64,000 bases of DNA. Source: Faecalibacterium sp. CAG:1138. Its GTDB lineage: Bacteria > Bacillota > Clostridia > Christensenellales > CAG-917. Under the pieces are notes generated by a model. That model was not told the origin of the DNA. It made no database searches and saw nothing but the letters and a program-made list of their open reading frames with translations. The stretch spans positions 12,763 through 76,762 of the forward strand of contig HF988646.1 of assembly GCA_000434675.1 (NCBI GenBank), read 5' to 3'. Below, piece after piece: positions 17,712 through 26,728 of this stretch (its first letter is position 1; every line of letters starts with the position of its first letter). The position numbers and the translations under genes are program-made.

Positions 17712-19178
17712 ATGAAATTCACCTCTACGAGAAAAACCGAATCCGTATCGGGGGGCGAAGCCGTTCTCAACGGAACGCCTGCGGGCGGCGGACTTTACGT
17801 CCCGTCCGAATTTCCCGTATTTTCCGAAAACGAAATCGCGGAATTTTGCAAAATGGCCTATCCTGAGAGGGTGGCCGTAGTTTTCAAAAAATTCTTCGAC
17901 GATTTCAGCTATTACGAGCTTTTGGATTATGCCGAAAAAGCTTACGCTTCTTTTGAGGACTTTTGTCCCGTCGTGAAACTTGAGGACGAAAGCTACGTTG
18001 CGGAGCTTTGGCACGGCCCGACCGCAACCTGCAAGGATTTATCGCTTGCCATGATGCCTTACGTCATCGAAGCGGCGAAGAAAAAGCTCGGCCTGACCAA
18101 AAAGACGTTGGCGGTTTTCGCAACCACTGGAAACACCGGCAAGGCCGCGCTTGAAAGCTTCACGGGACACTCCGGAGCTAAGCTCGTCGTCGTTTATCCC
18201 GACGCCGTGATGGACTATCTCCAGAAATTACAGCTCGTTACGCACGTAGGGGACAACACCCACGTTTTCGGCGTGAAGGGCAGTTTTTCGGAGGCGAAGG
18301 AAAGCGTTTCCGCGTTTTTCTCAAACAAAGAAAACAAAATCGCATTGTCCGCTTCGGGATACGAGGCGGTGGACGTTTCCAGCGTGAACTGGTGCAGAAT
18401 AACGGCGGAAATCGCGTGCGTGTTCTCGGTTTACGCCGATCTAATGGAAAGTGAAGAAATTTCGCCGTCCCAAAAGGTGAACCTTTGCATTCCGACTTCG
18501 TCGGGTTCGATGCTTGCCGCCGCTTATTACGCCAAAAAGATGGGGCTTCCGGTGGACAGGATCATCGTTGCCGTCAACGAAAACAATCATCTGGCAAAGT
18601 TCTTCGCCAGTGGCGAATATCAAAGGCCGAAAACCGTCGCCCTCACAAATTCGCCGTCCTTAGACGCCGCAAGGTGCAGAAATCTGGAGCGTATTCTCTA
18701 CGAAATCTCCGGCCGCAACGCCGCGTTCGTCAGCGAAAAAATGGAAGAGCTTGCCCTGAGCGGCAAGTTTAGAGTTGACAAAAAACTGCTTGACGATTGC
18801 GATATTGTCTGCGGATATGCCACAGAAGACGAGATTATTGACACAATCGAGGGTGAATTTGAAGAAAACGACTACGTTTGCGATCCGCACACCGCGGTGG
18901 CTGTCAGCGTTTGGCTGGATTATCTTACGCAGGCCGAGGACAAAACGCCTACCGTGCTGTTTTCCACGGCAAGTCCGTTCAGATATCCGATCGACGTGCT
19001 GTTCGCAATCACCGAGGATTTCGTCCGCGATCCCGTCAAAGCCATAAGAAAGCTTGAGGAAGCAACGGCTCTGGACGCTCCCGAGGCGCTCAAAAAACTT
19101 TCGAAATTGCAGGTAAAACACAACAAAATCGTCGAACTTTCGGACGTATCCGAAACCATTTTCGATTTTATAAAGTAA
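17712..19178 (+). CDS. thrC: Threonine synthase
   Basis: PLP enzyme converting O-phosphohomoserine to threonine. The 488-residue length and N-terminus (FTSTRKTESVSGGEAVLNG...GGLYVP) fit the long bacterial/yeast-type form. The PLP lysine is in HGPTATCKDLSL, AVFATTGNTGKAALE is the phosphate/serine-threonine loop, and VFGVKGSFSEAKE matches the family GxFDDxQ region. No obvious ribosome-binding site precedes the ATG; translation may depend on the gene just upstream. Confidence 0.94.
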   Translation: MKFTSTRKTESVSGGEAVLNGTPAGGGLYVPSEFPVFSENEIAEFCKMAYPERVAVVFKKFFDDFSYYELLDYAEKAYASFEDFCPVVKLEDESYVAELWHGPTATCKDLSLAMMPYVIEAAKKKLGLTKKTLAVFATTGNTGKAALESFTGHSGAKLVVVYPDAVMDYLQKLQLVTHVGDNTHVFGVKGSFSEAKESVSAFFSNKENKIALSASGYEAVDVSSVNWCRITAEIACVFSVYADLMESEEISPSQKVNLCIPTSSGSMLAAAYYAKKMGLPVDRIIVAVNENNHLAKFFASGEYQRPKTVALTNSPSLDAARCRNLERILYEISGRNAAFVSEKMEELALSGKFRVDKKLLDDCDIVCGYATEDEIIDTIEGEFEENDYVCDPHTAVAVSVWLDYLTQAEDKTPTVLFSTASPFRYPIDVLFAITEDFVRDPVKAIRKLEEATALDAPEALKKLSKLQVKHNKIVELSDVSETIFDFIK

Positions 19179-19200
19179 ATTTTAGGAGAACAATATATAT

Positions 19201-20199
19201 ATGGATAACAAAGTGGTTTACACCGCCTTCAAGCCGACCGGCGATTTGCAGCTCGGCAACTATGTCGGCGCGCTCAGGAACCTCGTTAATTTGCAGGACG
19301 AACACAGATGTGTCTATATGGTTGCGGACATGCACAGCATCACCGTCAACAATCTGCCTGCCGATTTAAGGCGCAGAAGCTACGATTTTATGGCGCTCTT
19401 TCTCGCAATGGGGCTCGATCCCGAAAAGTGCATACTTGCGGTGCAGTCGCACGTGCCGGAGCATGCGGAGCTTGCGTGGGTTCTCAACTGCAACACACAG
19501 TTCGGCGAAGCAAGGCGCATGACTCAGTTCAAGGACAAAAGCGCCAAAAATCCGGAAAACGTCAACGTGGGGCTTTTTGCCTATCCGACGCTTATGGCGG
19601 CGGACATTCTGCTTTATCAGACCGACTACGTTCCCGTCGGCAAGGATCAGATGCAGCACGTCGAGCTTGCAAGGACCATTGCCGAACGCTTCAACAACAA
19701 ATACAGTCCGACTTTCGTCGTGCCGGAGGGCATAGTTCCTAAAACCGGCGCAAAAATTCAGAACCTTCTGGATCCGACTGCCAAAATGGGCAAAACCGAC
19801 GACAACGCAAACGGCGTGGTTTTCCTTTTGGACGACGAGGACACCGTTATGAGAAAGTTCAAACGCGCCGTCACCGACAGCGGCAACGAAATCGTCTCTC
19901 GCGCAGACAAACCGGGCATTTCCAACCTGCTGACGATTTACTCCGTCTTTAACGGCGTCACCGTGCACGAAGCCGAAAAGCAGTTTAACGGCGTAAGCTA
20001 CGCCGAGTTCAAGCAAGCGGTCGGCGAAGCGGTCTGCGACCATTTAAGGCCGATAAAAGCGCGCTACAACGAGCTCATTGCCGACAAAACCTATCTTAAC
20101 GGCGTCATAAAGCAGGGCGCAGAGAAGGCAAGGTACGTAGCAAACAAAACCCTTTCCAAGGTCTATAGGAAAGTGGGCTTTCTGACCTTGGACAAATAA
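19201..20199 (+). CDS. trpS: Tryptophanyl-tRNA synthetase
   Basis: 332-residue class I aminoacyl-tRNA synthetase. KPTGDLQLGNYVGAL holds the HIGH-equivalent, PVGKDQMQHVEL the tryptophan pocket, and AKMGKTDD the KMSKS-equivalent. AGGAG lies upstream. Its TAA overlaps the ATG of the next gene (TAATG). Confidence 0.96.
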   Translation: MDNKVVYTAFKPTGDLQLGNYVGALRNLVNLQDEHRCVYMVADMHSITVNNLPADLRRRSYDFMALFLAMGLDPEKCILAVQSHVPEHAELAWVLNCNTQFGEARRMTQFKDKSAKNPENVNVGLFAYPTLMAADILLYQTDYVPVGKDQMQHVELARTIAERFNNKYSPTFVVPEGIVPKTGAKIQNLLDPTAKMGKTDDNANGVVFLLDDEDTVMRKFKRAVTDSGNEIVSRADKPGISNLLTIYSVFNGVTVHEAEKQFNGVSYAEFKQAVGEAVCDHLRPIKARYNELIADKTYLNGVIKQGAEKARYVANKTLSKVYRKVGFLTLDK

Positions 20200-21074
20200 T
20201 GTTCGGCTACGTCATACCCGACAAGCCGAATATGCTCGTCAAGGATCTTTCGGAGTATAGGGCGTACTACTGCGGCCTGTGCAAAGCTATAGGCAAAAGC
20301 TATTCGGAAAAAGCGAGGTTTCTAACTGGCTACGACTGCACGTTTCTTGCGGCGTTTTTGCACACTCTATACATTGAAACGCCGAAATTTAACGATGAAG
20401 TCTGTATTCTGAACCCTGTTAAGAAAAAAACCGTCTGTGTTTCAGACGAAATTTTCGAGGCGGTCGCCGCCGTTTCCGTGCTTTTGGGCTACTACAAGGC
20501 CGTAGACGACGTTAAGGACGAGGGCGGCATAAGGAAGAGGATTTTTGCCGCCTGCTTGCGTCGAGACTACAAAAAAGCAAAGCGTCGCTACCCAAGCGCC
20601 GACAAAGTGATAAAGGACGGCTACGAGCGTCTTTCGGCCATTGAAAAAGCCGCCGACAAAAGCGTTGACGAAACCGCCGACGCATTTGCGGTTCTGCTTA
20701 GGGATTTGATAGCGGTTCTTTCCGGGAAAAAGTGCAATTCGGCCGTGGAAAGGTTCTCCTACGCCTTGGGAAAATGGGTGTATCTTATGGACGCCGTCGA
20801 CGACGTTTCGGAGGACAAGCAAAAAAAACGTTTCAATCCGTTTTTGGTTTCGTTTGGGGGCGACTTTTCTTCCAAAAAGGAATTTTTGGACAAGTTTAAT
20901 GAAGATTTAAGTTTGCTGCTGTATAACTGTTATAATCAAATGGTTGCGGCATACAACAATATAGAGGTCAAAGTGGCCGAAGGCGTGCTTTCCAACGTCG
21001 TATATCTCGGCTTGAAGGCACAGACCGAAAAAATGCTCAAAGGAGAGATCAAATGCAACAAGATCCGTTTGTGA
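20199..21074 (+). CDS. DUF5685 family protein
   Basis: 291 residues starting MFGYVIPDKPNMLVKDLSEY with the family hallmark YRAYYCGLCKAIGK near residue 24 (two conserved Cys) and a second conserved block YALGKWVYLMDAVDD. Mostly helical and probably soluble; a later FNPF motif is also typical. Function is unknown. It is translationally coupled to trpS upstream and overlaps the J-domain-like gene by 22 bases, a pairing that suggests they work together. Confidence 0.8.
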   Translation: MFGYVIPDKPNMLVKDLSEYRAYYCGLCKAIGKSYSEKARFLTGYDCTFLAAFLHTLYIETPKFNDEVCILNPVKKKTVCVSDEIFEAVAAVSVLLGYYKAVDDVKDEGGIRKRIFAACLRRDYKKAKRRYPSADKVIKDGYERLSAIEKAADKSVDETADAFAVLLRDLIAVLSGKKCNSAVERFSYALGKWVYLMDAVDDVSEDKQKKRFNPFLVSFGGDFSSKKEFLDKFNEDLSLLLYNCYNQMVAAYNNIEVKVAEGVLSNVVYLGLKAQTEKMLKGEIKCNKIRL

Positions 21075-21682
21075 TTTTAGGCGTCGATAAGAACGCAACG
21101 CAAGCCGAAATCGACGAAAAATATCGCGAGTTACGCCATCGCTACGAAGACGCTCGCTTTCTGGAAGGCGAAGCCGGCGCGGAAGCTGCGGAAAAAATCG
21201 AGGAGTTGGACAACGCCTATTCCGAAGCCATGAGGATAAAATCCGAGTCGGCGAACATCGGCGGCGGTTTTCAGGACGATTCCGATTTTAAGGGGCAGGA
21301 TTTTTCCGAGGTCAAAGAGGCCATAAAAAACAAAAATTATCATTTGGCGCAAGGGCTTTTGGACGCCATGCAGGAGCGCAGCGCCGAGTGGCACTATATG
21401 CAGGCCAAGATATACTACGACAAAAAGTGGATTCTGGACGCCAAAAAGCAGCTTGAGCTTGCCATCGAAATGGATCCGACGAACGCAAAATACACCGCCA
21501 CTTTGGACAGGCTCAAAAAAGAGAGCGGCAGAGGCTTCGTGTTTCCGACGGCCGGCGACAGTGCGGGCGGCAGGTCGTATTCGCCTAATTCCACGCCGAG
21601 CTGCTGCAACGTTTGCTCAACGCTTCTTTGCGCGGATTGCTGTTGCGAATGTATGGGCGGCGATCTCATTCCTTGCTGCTGA
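21053..21682 (+). CDS. J-domain-like protein with TPR-like middle and cysteine-rich tail
   Basis: 209 residues. Residues 1-65 look like a DnaJ J-domain (DPFVILGVDKNATQAEIDEKYRE), but the HPD tripeptide needed to stimulate DnaK is missing: RHRYEDARF stands in its place. Residues ~85-160 resemble tetratricopeptide helices (NYHLAQGLLDAM, ILDAKKQLELAIEMDP). The tail has ten cysteines in about 26 residues (CCNVCSTLLC, CCCECMGGDLIPCC), suggesting metal binding or palmitoyl-like/redox use. GGAGAG precedes the ATG within the end of the DUF5685 gene. Confidence 0.75.
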   Translation: MQQDPFVILGVDKNATQAEIDEKYRELRHRYEDARFLEGEAGAEAAEKIEELDNAYSEAMRIKSESANIGGGFQDDSDFKGQDFSEVKEAIKNKNYHLAQGLLDAMQERSAEWHYMQAKIYYDKKWILDAKKQLELAIEMDPTNAKYTATLDRLKKESGRGFVFPTAGDSAGGRSYSPNSTPSCCNVCSTLLCADCCCECMGGDLIPCC

Positions 21683-22230
21683 TGAAAAGTAAAATTTCGA
21701 CGAAAGATATAGCGACGGGTGGCATTTCTGCGGCCCTTTCGTTCTTGTTTGCGACGGGCGCAGTATATATCGACGCGCTGACGATAACCTTGTCGGTGCT
21801 TTCCGCCGCGGCTTTGATGCTGCCGCTTTCGAGGGGCAGATACGTCGGAGGTCTTTTGGCGTACGCGGCCACTTCGGGGCTTCTGATGCTGACGGCTTCG
21901 CCGCTTAAAAGCTTGCCGTACGTCGTGATATTTGGCGGCTACACTTTGTTTTGCTGCATTACCGAGGACAAAAAGTGGAACAAAATCGTCGTTTACGCCT
22001 TAAAAGTTTTGTGGATAAACGCCGCGCTCGCGCTTTTCTATTTCGGCACCAAAACCCTCGTCATAAACTTCGACAAGCTTGGTTTCGAGCTGAAATACGG
22101 CTATTTGGCCGTGCTGACGACGGCCCTCGGCATTATCTACGATTTTGCGTTGAGATATCTGTATCGTATGGTGAAGTCGCTTAAGGAAAGGTATTTGGAA
22201 AAGAGCGCACCGTCCGATATGCAAAATTAG
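21682..22230 (+). CDS. Small polytopic membrane protein
   Basis: About 182 residues, start MKSKISTKDIATGG overlapping the previous stop (TGATG). Five or so hydrophobic segments alternate with short loops (ISAALSFLFATGAVYIDAL, ITLSVLSAAALMLPL, YVVIFGGYTLFCCI, VLWINAALALFYFGT, YLAVLTTALGIIYDF). The pattern resembles the small ECF-S-like or DUF-type membrane proteins of Bacillota, but no binding motif identifies a substrate. Last gene of the trpS-DUF5685-J-like operon. Confidence 0.7.
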   Translation: MKSKISTKDIATGGISAALSFLFATGAVYIDALTITLSVLSAAALMLPLSRGRYVGGLLAYAATSGLLMLTASPLKSLPYVVIFGGYTLFCCITEDKKWNKIVVYALKVLWINAALALFYFGTKTLVINFDKLGFELKYGYLAVLTTALGIIYDFALRYLYRMVKSLKERYLEKSAPSDMQN

Positions 22231-22406
22231 GTTGTCGTCTGGTTACATGCGCAGCCGAAGAAGTTGCCAAGGTATCCGCCCTCGGACAGCAGCACCGCGC
22301 CTATCGTTGCGATGAGAACGGCCAGTTCCGTGCCCATTATGCCTCCGCCTCCGGAGAACAGAAGCACAATTATGAATATGTAAATCATCCAGTTGTTGTC
22401 GAACAT
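22227..22406 (-). CDS. Small hydrophobic protein (59 residues)
   Basis: MFDNNWMIYIFIIVLLF then a GGGG turn and a second hydrophobic segment ELAVLIATIGAVLL, ending in a Cys-containing tail. The start is fixed by GAGGTGA four bases upstream; longer in-frame readings lack a site. It converges with the membrane gene on the other strand, the two stops overlapping by four bases. Reminiscent of YjcZ-like sporulation-associated small membrane proteins, but that is only a composition match. Confidence 0.6.
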   Translation of the reverse strand: MFDNNWMIYIFIIVLLFSGGGGIMGTELAVLIATIGAVLLSEGGYLGNFFGCACNQTTT

Positions 22407-22546
22407 AATTTCACCTCGCACCATTTTATGCGGCATCAAGGAAAGCGGTGCAACAATAAAATGCAAAAACCGTGGCAAACCGAAAAGGTTTGCTTTTTTT
22501 TGCGCCGAAATATATGCGATAATCTTCATATATGGAGGATTTAGCT

Positions 22547-22882
22547 ATGAACAATTTATTGTTGGACACCAACACAACTCAGAAAGTGCGCAAATATATC
22601 CCGAAGAAGGAAGTGCTTTCGGGGCTTGCGGATTTTTTCAGCATATTTTCCGACGCCACCCGCATGAAAATCATTTCTGCGCTCACCATAACCGAAATGT
22701 GTGTGACGGACATATCCGAAATACTCGGCATCAATCAGACCACCGTTTCGCATCAGCTCAAAATCATGCGTCAGGCGGGAGTGGTTGGCTTCCGCCGCGA
22801 GGGGAAGATACTTTTTTATTTCGTAACCAGCCCGATCGTCGAAAACGTCATGCTCAACGGCGTCGTTTACCTCGGATATTGA
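22547..22882 (+). CDS. ArsR/SmtB-family winged-helix regulator
   Basis: 111 residues with a typical ArsR helix-turn-helix: LADFFSIFSDATRMKII, VTDISEILGINQTTVSHQLKIMRQAGVV, then the wing FRREGKILFYF. GGAGGA seven bases before the second ATG selects MNNLLLDT as the start. No cysteine metal-site pair typical of ArsR/CadC is visible, so it may respond to another signal. No obvious target operon is adjacent. Confidence 0.87.
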   Translation: MNNLLLDTNTTQKVRKYIPKKEVLSGLADFFSIFSDATRMKIISALTITEMCVTDISEILGINQTTVSHQLKIMRQAGVVGFRREGKILFYFVTSPIVENVMLNGVVYLGY

Positions 22883-22964
22883 AAAAATGTTTTCAAAACT
22901 CTTTCAAACGAGGCCGAGGCGTGGTATAATAGAAGAAAACGTATATACGGGTTTAAGGTACGAT

Positions 22965-24851
22965 ATGGACGTAAAGCAAAAACTTTCCGAACTGCCTGCC
23001 AAAAGCGGCGTCTATCTGATGATGGACAAAGACGGCACGGTCATCTACGTCGGGAAGGCGAAAATTTTGAAAAACAGAGTCAAGCAATATTTTCAGGCAG
23101 GGACAAAGACGGACAAAACTTTGGCCCTCGTCGGCAATATTGCGGATTTTCGCTACATAATAACGCAGAACGAAGTGGACGCTCTGGTCCTCGAAAACAA
23201 CCTTATCAAAAAATACAACCCGAAGTATAACATTCTCTTAAAGGACGACAAGAACTATCCGTTCATAAGGATCGATCTAAAAAGCAAATTCCCGACGGTT
23301 GAGGTGGTCCGAAAGCTCAAAAACGACGGCGCGAAATATTTCGGACCGTACATGGTGGGCATAAACGTTAAGGACATCACCGAGCTTATTTTCAGCGCGT
23401 TTCCGCTTAGGAGCTGCAACCTCAATTTCGACAAAATACCCTCGCATCACAGGCCGTGTCTGAACAGCCATATCGGCCGTTGCCTCGCGCCTTGCGACGG
23501 CAGAGTGCCCAAAGAGGAGTACGCCAAAACCGTTTCTGAGGTTATTTCGTTTTTGAAAGGCAACGACGGCACCGTCAAAAAGGTGCTTGAAATGAAAATG
23601 CATAGGGCTGCAGACAAAGGCGATTTCGAAAACGCCATTTATTATCGCGACCGCCTGAAAACCTTGGACAAACTGGTAAGAAGGCAGATAAGCGCTCTGC
23701 CGAAGGACTTCAATCTGGACGTTTTTTCCGTCATCGACAACGGCATCTACGCCGCGGTTTCCGTGCTTGTGGTAAGGGGCGGCAAGCTTTTGGGCGGCGA
23801 CAATTTCCCGCTGATCTCGGCCGCAAAATCCGTTTCGGAAGAAGAAACGTTGGGGCTTACTTCCGCAGATATCGGCACGCTTTTAACGCACGACGAAGCC
23901 GCCGAAATGCTTGAAAACTTCATTTATCAGTACTACGAGCAAAACCCTGTCTTTCCTGACGAAGTTGTCATAAACGTGGCTTTATCCGACGTTTCAGGTT
24001 TGGAAAACGTCTTTTTTGACAAAAGCGGCAAGCGCATAAATTTTGTGAAACCTATTTCCGGCGTCAGAAAACAGCTTGTGGAAATGGCCGAAAACAACGC
24101 GGTGGATTATCTTTCCAATTTCGTCACCAAGCTCGTTCGGCGCGACAACATGACCAAGGGCGCAGTGGTGAAGCTTGCCGAGGAGCTGGGGCTTTCCGAA
24201 CTTCCTCGTCGCATCGAGTGCTACGACATTTCCCACGTTTCCGGCACCAACATGGTTGCCAGCATGGTGGTGTTCGAGGACGGCGAGCCTGCCAAAAAAA
24301 TGTACAGAAGCTACAAGATAAAAACCGTTCCGGGAAACAACGACTTTGCGTGCATGAAGGAGGTTCTGACGCGCCGCCTGACCAGGCTTAAAAATTCCGA
24401 TCCCGATCCGTCTTTCGGCAAACGCCCCGACCTCATCATAGTCGACGGCGGCAAAGGGCAGCTGTCTTACGCAATGGAGGCCTTGGAGGAAACGGGCATG
24501 ACAGACGTGAATATAGTCAGCCTTGCAAAACGCGAAGAGGAGGTTTTCTTCCCCGATCGTCACGAGCCCGTCGTCATCGACCGCAACAGCGTTGCGTTGA
24601 AGCTCATTCAGCGCGTGCGCGACGAAGCGCATCGAAGCGCGATAACTCATCACCGCAATCTTCGCACCGCCGGCCAGACGAAATCCGAGCTTAAGGACGT
24701 GGAGGGCATAGGCGACAAAAAGATTGCCGCGCTCTACTCCAAATTCAAAAACTTAAAGGCCATAAAGGCCGCCACCGTCGAGGAGCTTTCCGCCGTAAAG
24801 GGCGTCACCAAAAAGGACGCCGAGCGCATAAAGCAGCACTTTTCGGACTGA
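22965..24851 (+). CDS. uvrC: Excinuclease ABC subunit C
   Basis: 628 residues from MDVKQKLSELP. GIY-YIG domain (KSGVYLMMDKDGTVIYVGKA) makes the 3' incision; a UVR domain for UvrB contact lies near KMHRAADKGDFENAIYYRDRL; the RNase-H-like 5'-incision domain has ECYDISHVSGTNMVASMVV and DLIIVDGGKGQL; a helix-hairpin-helix pair (VEGIGDKKIAALYSKF, VKGVTKKDAERIKQHF) closes the protein. TATAAT at 22925-22930 with a weak -35 lies upstream; AAGG precedes the chosen start. Confidence 0.96.
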   Translation: MDVKQKLSELPAKSGVYLMMDKDGTVIYVGKAKILKNRVKQYFQAGTKTDKTLALVGNIADFRYIITQNEVDALVLENNLIKKYNPKYNILLKDDKNYPFIRIDLKSKFPTVEVVRKLKNDGAKYFGPYMVGINVKDITELIFSAFPLRSCNLNFDKIPSHHRPCLNSHIGRCLAPCDGRVPKEEYAKTVSEVISFLKGNDGTVKKVLEMKMHRAADKGDFENAIYYRDRLKTLDKLVRRQISALPKDFNLDVFSVIDNGIYAAVSVLVVRGGKLLGGDNFPLISAAKSVSEEETLGLTSADIGTLLTHDEAAEMLENFIYQYYEQNPVFPDEVVINVALSDVSGLENVFFDKSGKRINFVKPISGVRKQLVEMAENNAVDYLSNFVTKLVRRDNMTKGAVVKLAEELGLSELPRRIECYDISHVSGTNMVASMVVFEDGEPAKKMYRSYKIKTVPGNNDFACMKEVLTRRLTRLKNSDPDPSFGKRPDLIIVDGGKGQLSYAMEALEETGMTDVNIVSLAKREEEVFFPDRHEPVVIDRNSVALKLIQRVRDEAHRSAITHHRNLRTAGQTKSELKDVEGIGDKKIAALYSKFKNLKAIKAATVEELSAVKGVTKKDAERIKQHFSD

Positions 24852-24870
24852 AACCAAAAAAACGCAATTT

Positions 24871-24907
24871 AACCCCCGAAAACGCTTTATATTTCGGGGG
24901 TTTTATT
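24871..24907 (+). terminator. Terminator after uvrC
   Basis: AACCCCCGAAA / TTTCGGGGGTT stem with T-rich tail. Confidence 0.85.
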
Positions 24908-24941
24908 ATATAATAAAAAAAACGATTTTTTCGAGGGCATT

Positions 24942-25763
24942 ATGCGATACGATTTGGTTGCAACCGATTTTGACGACACGCTCTATTCCATGAAGGGCGG
25001 CGGCATCGACGATTTCACGCTCGGCGTAATAGGCGAATACAAGCGCCGCGGCGGCAAATTCGTCATAGTTACGGGCAGGATGTTTTCCGCCATAAAGCCG
25101 CAGGCCGAAAAACTGGGGCTGAGCGGTCTTATCATAAGTTATCAGGGCGCGATGATAAGCGACATTTCAAGCGGCAAAACCTTGAAATGCTTCGAACTTG
25201 ACAGGGATTTGTGTCTGGAATATCTCGAATTTTTGAAGGATTTCGACCTGAAGGCCGTTCAGCTTTACGCCGACGACCGCCTGACGGTTGAGGAGGACAA
25301 CGAATACGTCAAAAACTATCGCACCTACTGCGGCGTGGACGTCGACGTGGTGGGGGATCTCGCCTCGTTTATAAAGGCGCACCCCGAAAAAACCTTGAAT
25401 AAGGTTTACGTCGCCGCCTATCCGGAGGAAGCTACCAGGCTGCGTATAGCCGCGGAAAAAGCGTTTTCGGGCAGGCTGAACGTAACCAGCAGCAAGGAAT
25501 ACAACGTCGAAGTCGTCAATCCGCTTGCCTCCAAGGGCAACGCTCTCAAATATCTTATGGACGTTTTCGGCGTGGAAAAAGCAAAGGTTATGTGCTTTGG
25601 CGATCAGCTCAACGACGTGTCGCTTCTTACCGAGGCGGGCATGGGGGTGGCGGTGGCCAACGCAAATCCAGAGCTTAAAAAAATCGCCGACTACGTTTCG
25701 GAAGCGTGCGAAGACGACGGCGTGGCAAAAACGATAACCAGATTCTGTTTGGAGGAAAACTGA
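24942..25763 (+). CDS. Cof-type HAD-superfamily phosphatase
   Basis: 273 residues. Motif I is ATDFDDTLYS (Asp nucleophile), motif II is FVIVTGRM, the Lys of motif III is in NPLASKGNALKYL, and motif IV is CFGDQLNDVSLL, which is the Cof/IIB arrangement. Such enzymes dephosphorylate sugar phosphates, FMN or phospho-amino acids; specificity cannot be read from sequence. GAGGG precedes the ATG and the stop overlaps the hprK start. Confidence 0.9.
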   Translation: MRYDLVATDFDDTLYSMKGGGIDDFTLGVIGEYKRRGGKFVIVTGRMFSAIKPQAEKLGLSGLIISYQGAMISDISSGKTLKCFELDRDLCLEYLEFLKDFDLKAVQLYADDRLTVEEDNEYVKNYRTYCGVDVDVVGDLASFIKAHPEKTLNKVYVAAYPEEATRLRIAAEKAFSGRLNVTSSKEYNVEVVNPLASKGNALKYLMDVFGVEKAKVMCFGDQLNDVSLLTEAGMGVAVANANPELKKIADYVSEACEDDGVAKTITRFCLEEN

Positions 25764-26701
25764 TGGAAATCAACATGGGCAGGGAATATATCGACGGCAA
25801 GGTCGTCGGCATCGAGGATTTTGCCCGGGATTGCAATCTCGAAATACTTTGGAGCGAAAAAGGTTACAAGCTTCCGCTTTCCACCGTAAGCGTAAACAGG
25901 CCGGGTTTGGTGCTGTCGGGCTTTGACGACTATTTTGCCGGCAAACGCCTGCAGGTTATGGGCAACGCCGAAATGTACTTTTTGTACAAAATGGACACGG
26001 AAGCTTGCGACAAAGCGTTGCGCGCTTTGTTCAAGCACAAAATTCCGTGCCTCATAATAAGCCGTCGCTTGCAACCGACGGAGCACATGATCGACATTGC
26101 GAAGGAATATAATTGTCCGATTTTAAGAAGCGACGAAATCACCTCAAACGTCGTCAACGACTTGGTGAATTATCTCAACGATCAGCTTGCTCCCGAAACC
26201 ACCGTGCACGGCGAGCTTCTGGACGTGGACGGCATAGGCGTTCTGATAACGGGCAACAGCGGCATCGGCAAAAGCGAAGTGGCGCTGGAGCTGGTGCATC
26301 GCGGCCACATGCTGGTTGCCGACGACAACGTGGTCGTAAAGCGGGTTAAGGACAGGCTTCTCGGCAGACCTGCCGAGGCCATAAGAGATTTTCTGGAAGT
26401 AAGGGGCGTCGGGATAATCAACGTCAAAAACATGTACGGCGTCGCAGGCGTTTTGCCGGAGAGCAAAATCGACGTCTGCATACACCTCGACAAATGGGAC
26501 GAAACAAAATCCTACGATCGTTTCGGCGACGAACAGCTAACCATGGAAATGCTTGGCGTCGAGGTGCCGAAAACCGTGATTCCGGTTATGCCCGGGCGCA
26601 ACATCGCAATCGTCGTCGAAGTCGTGGCAAAAAATCTTCGCTTAAAGCACATGGGATACGACGCGCTCGAGGAAATCAAAAACCGCAACAACATAGGCTA
26701 A
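25763..26701 (+). CDS. hprK: HPr kinase/phosphorylase
   Basis: 312 residues from MEINMGREYIDG, start set by GGAGGAAAAC and a TGATG overlap. Walker A is GNSGIGKSE near residue 172, the catalytic His-Asp region is LVHRGHMLVADDNV, and the signature is MEMLGVEVPKTVIPVMPGRN. It phosphorylates Ser46 of HPr to drive carbon catabolite control in Gram-positives. Confidence 0.96.
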   Translation: MEINMGREYIDGKVVGIEDFARDCNLEILWSEKGYKLPLSTVSVNRPGLVLSGFDDYFAGKRLQVMGNAEMYFLYKMDTEACDKALRALFKHKIPCLIISRRLQPTEHMIDIAKEYNCPILRSDEITSNVVNDLVNYLNDQLAPETTVHGELLDVDGIGVLITGNSGIGKSEVALELVHRGHMLVADDNVVVKRVKDRLLGRPAEAIRDFLEVRGVGIINVKNMYGVAGVLPESKIDVCIHLDKWDETKSYDRFGDEQLTMEMLGVEVPKTVIPVMPGRNIAIVVEVVAKNLRLKHMGYDALEEIKNRNNIG

Positions 26702-26728
26702 AAGACAGGCGGTTTCATATAATAGAGT

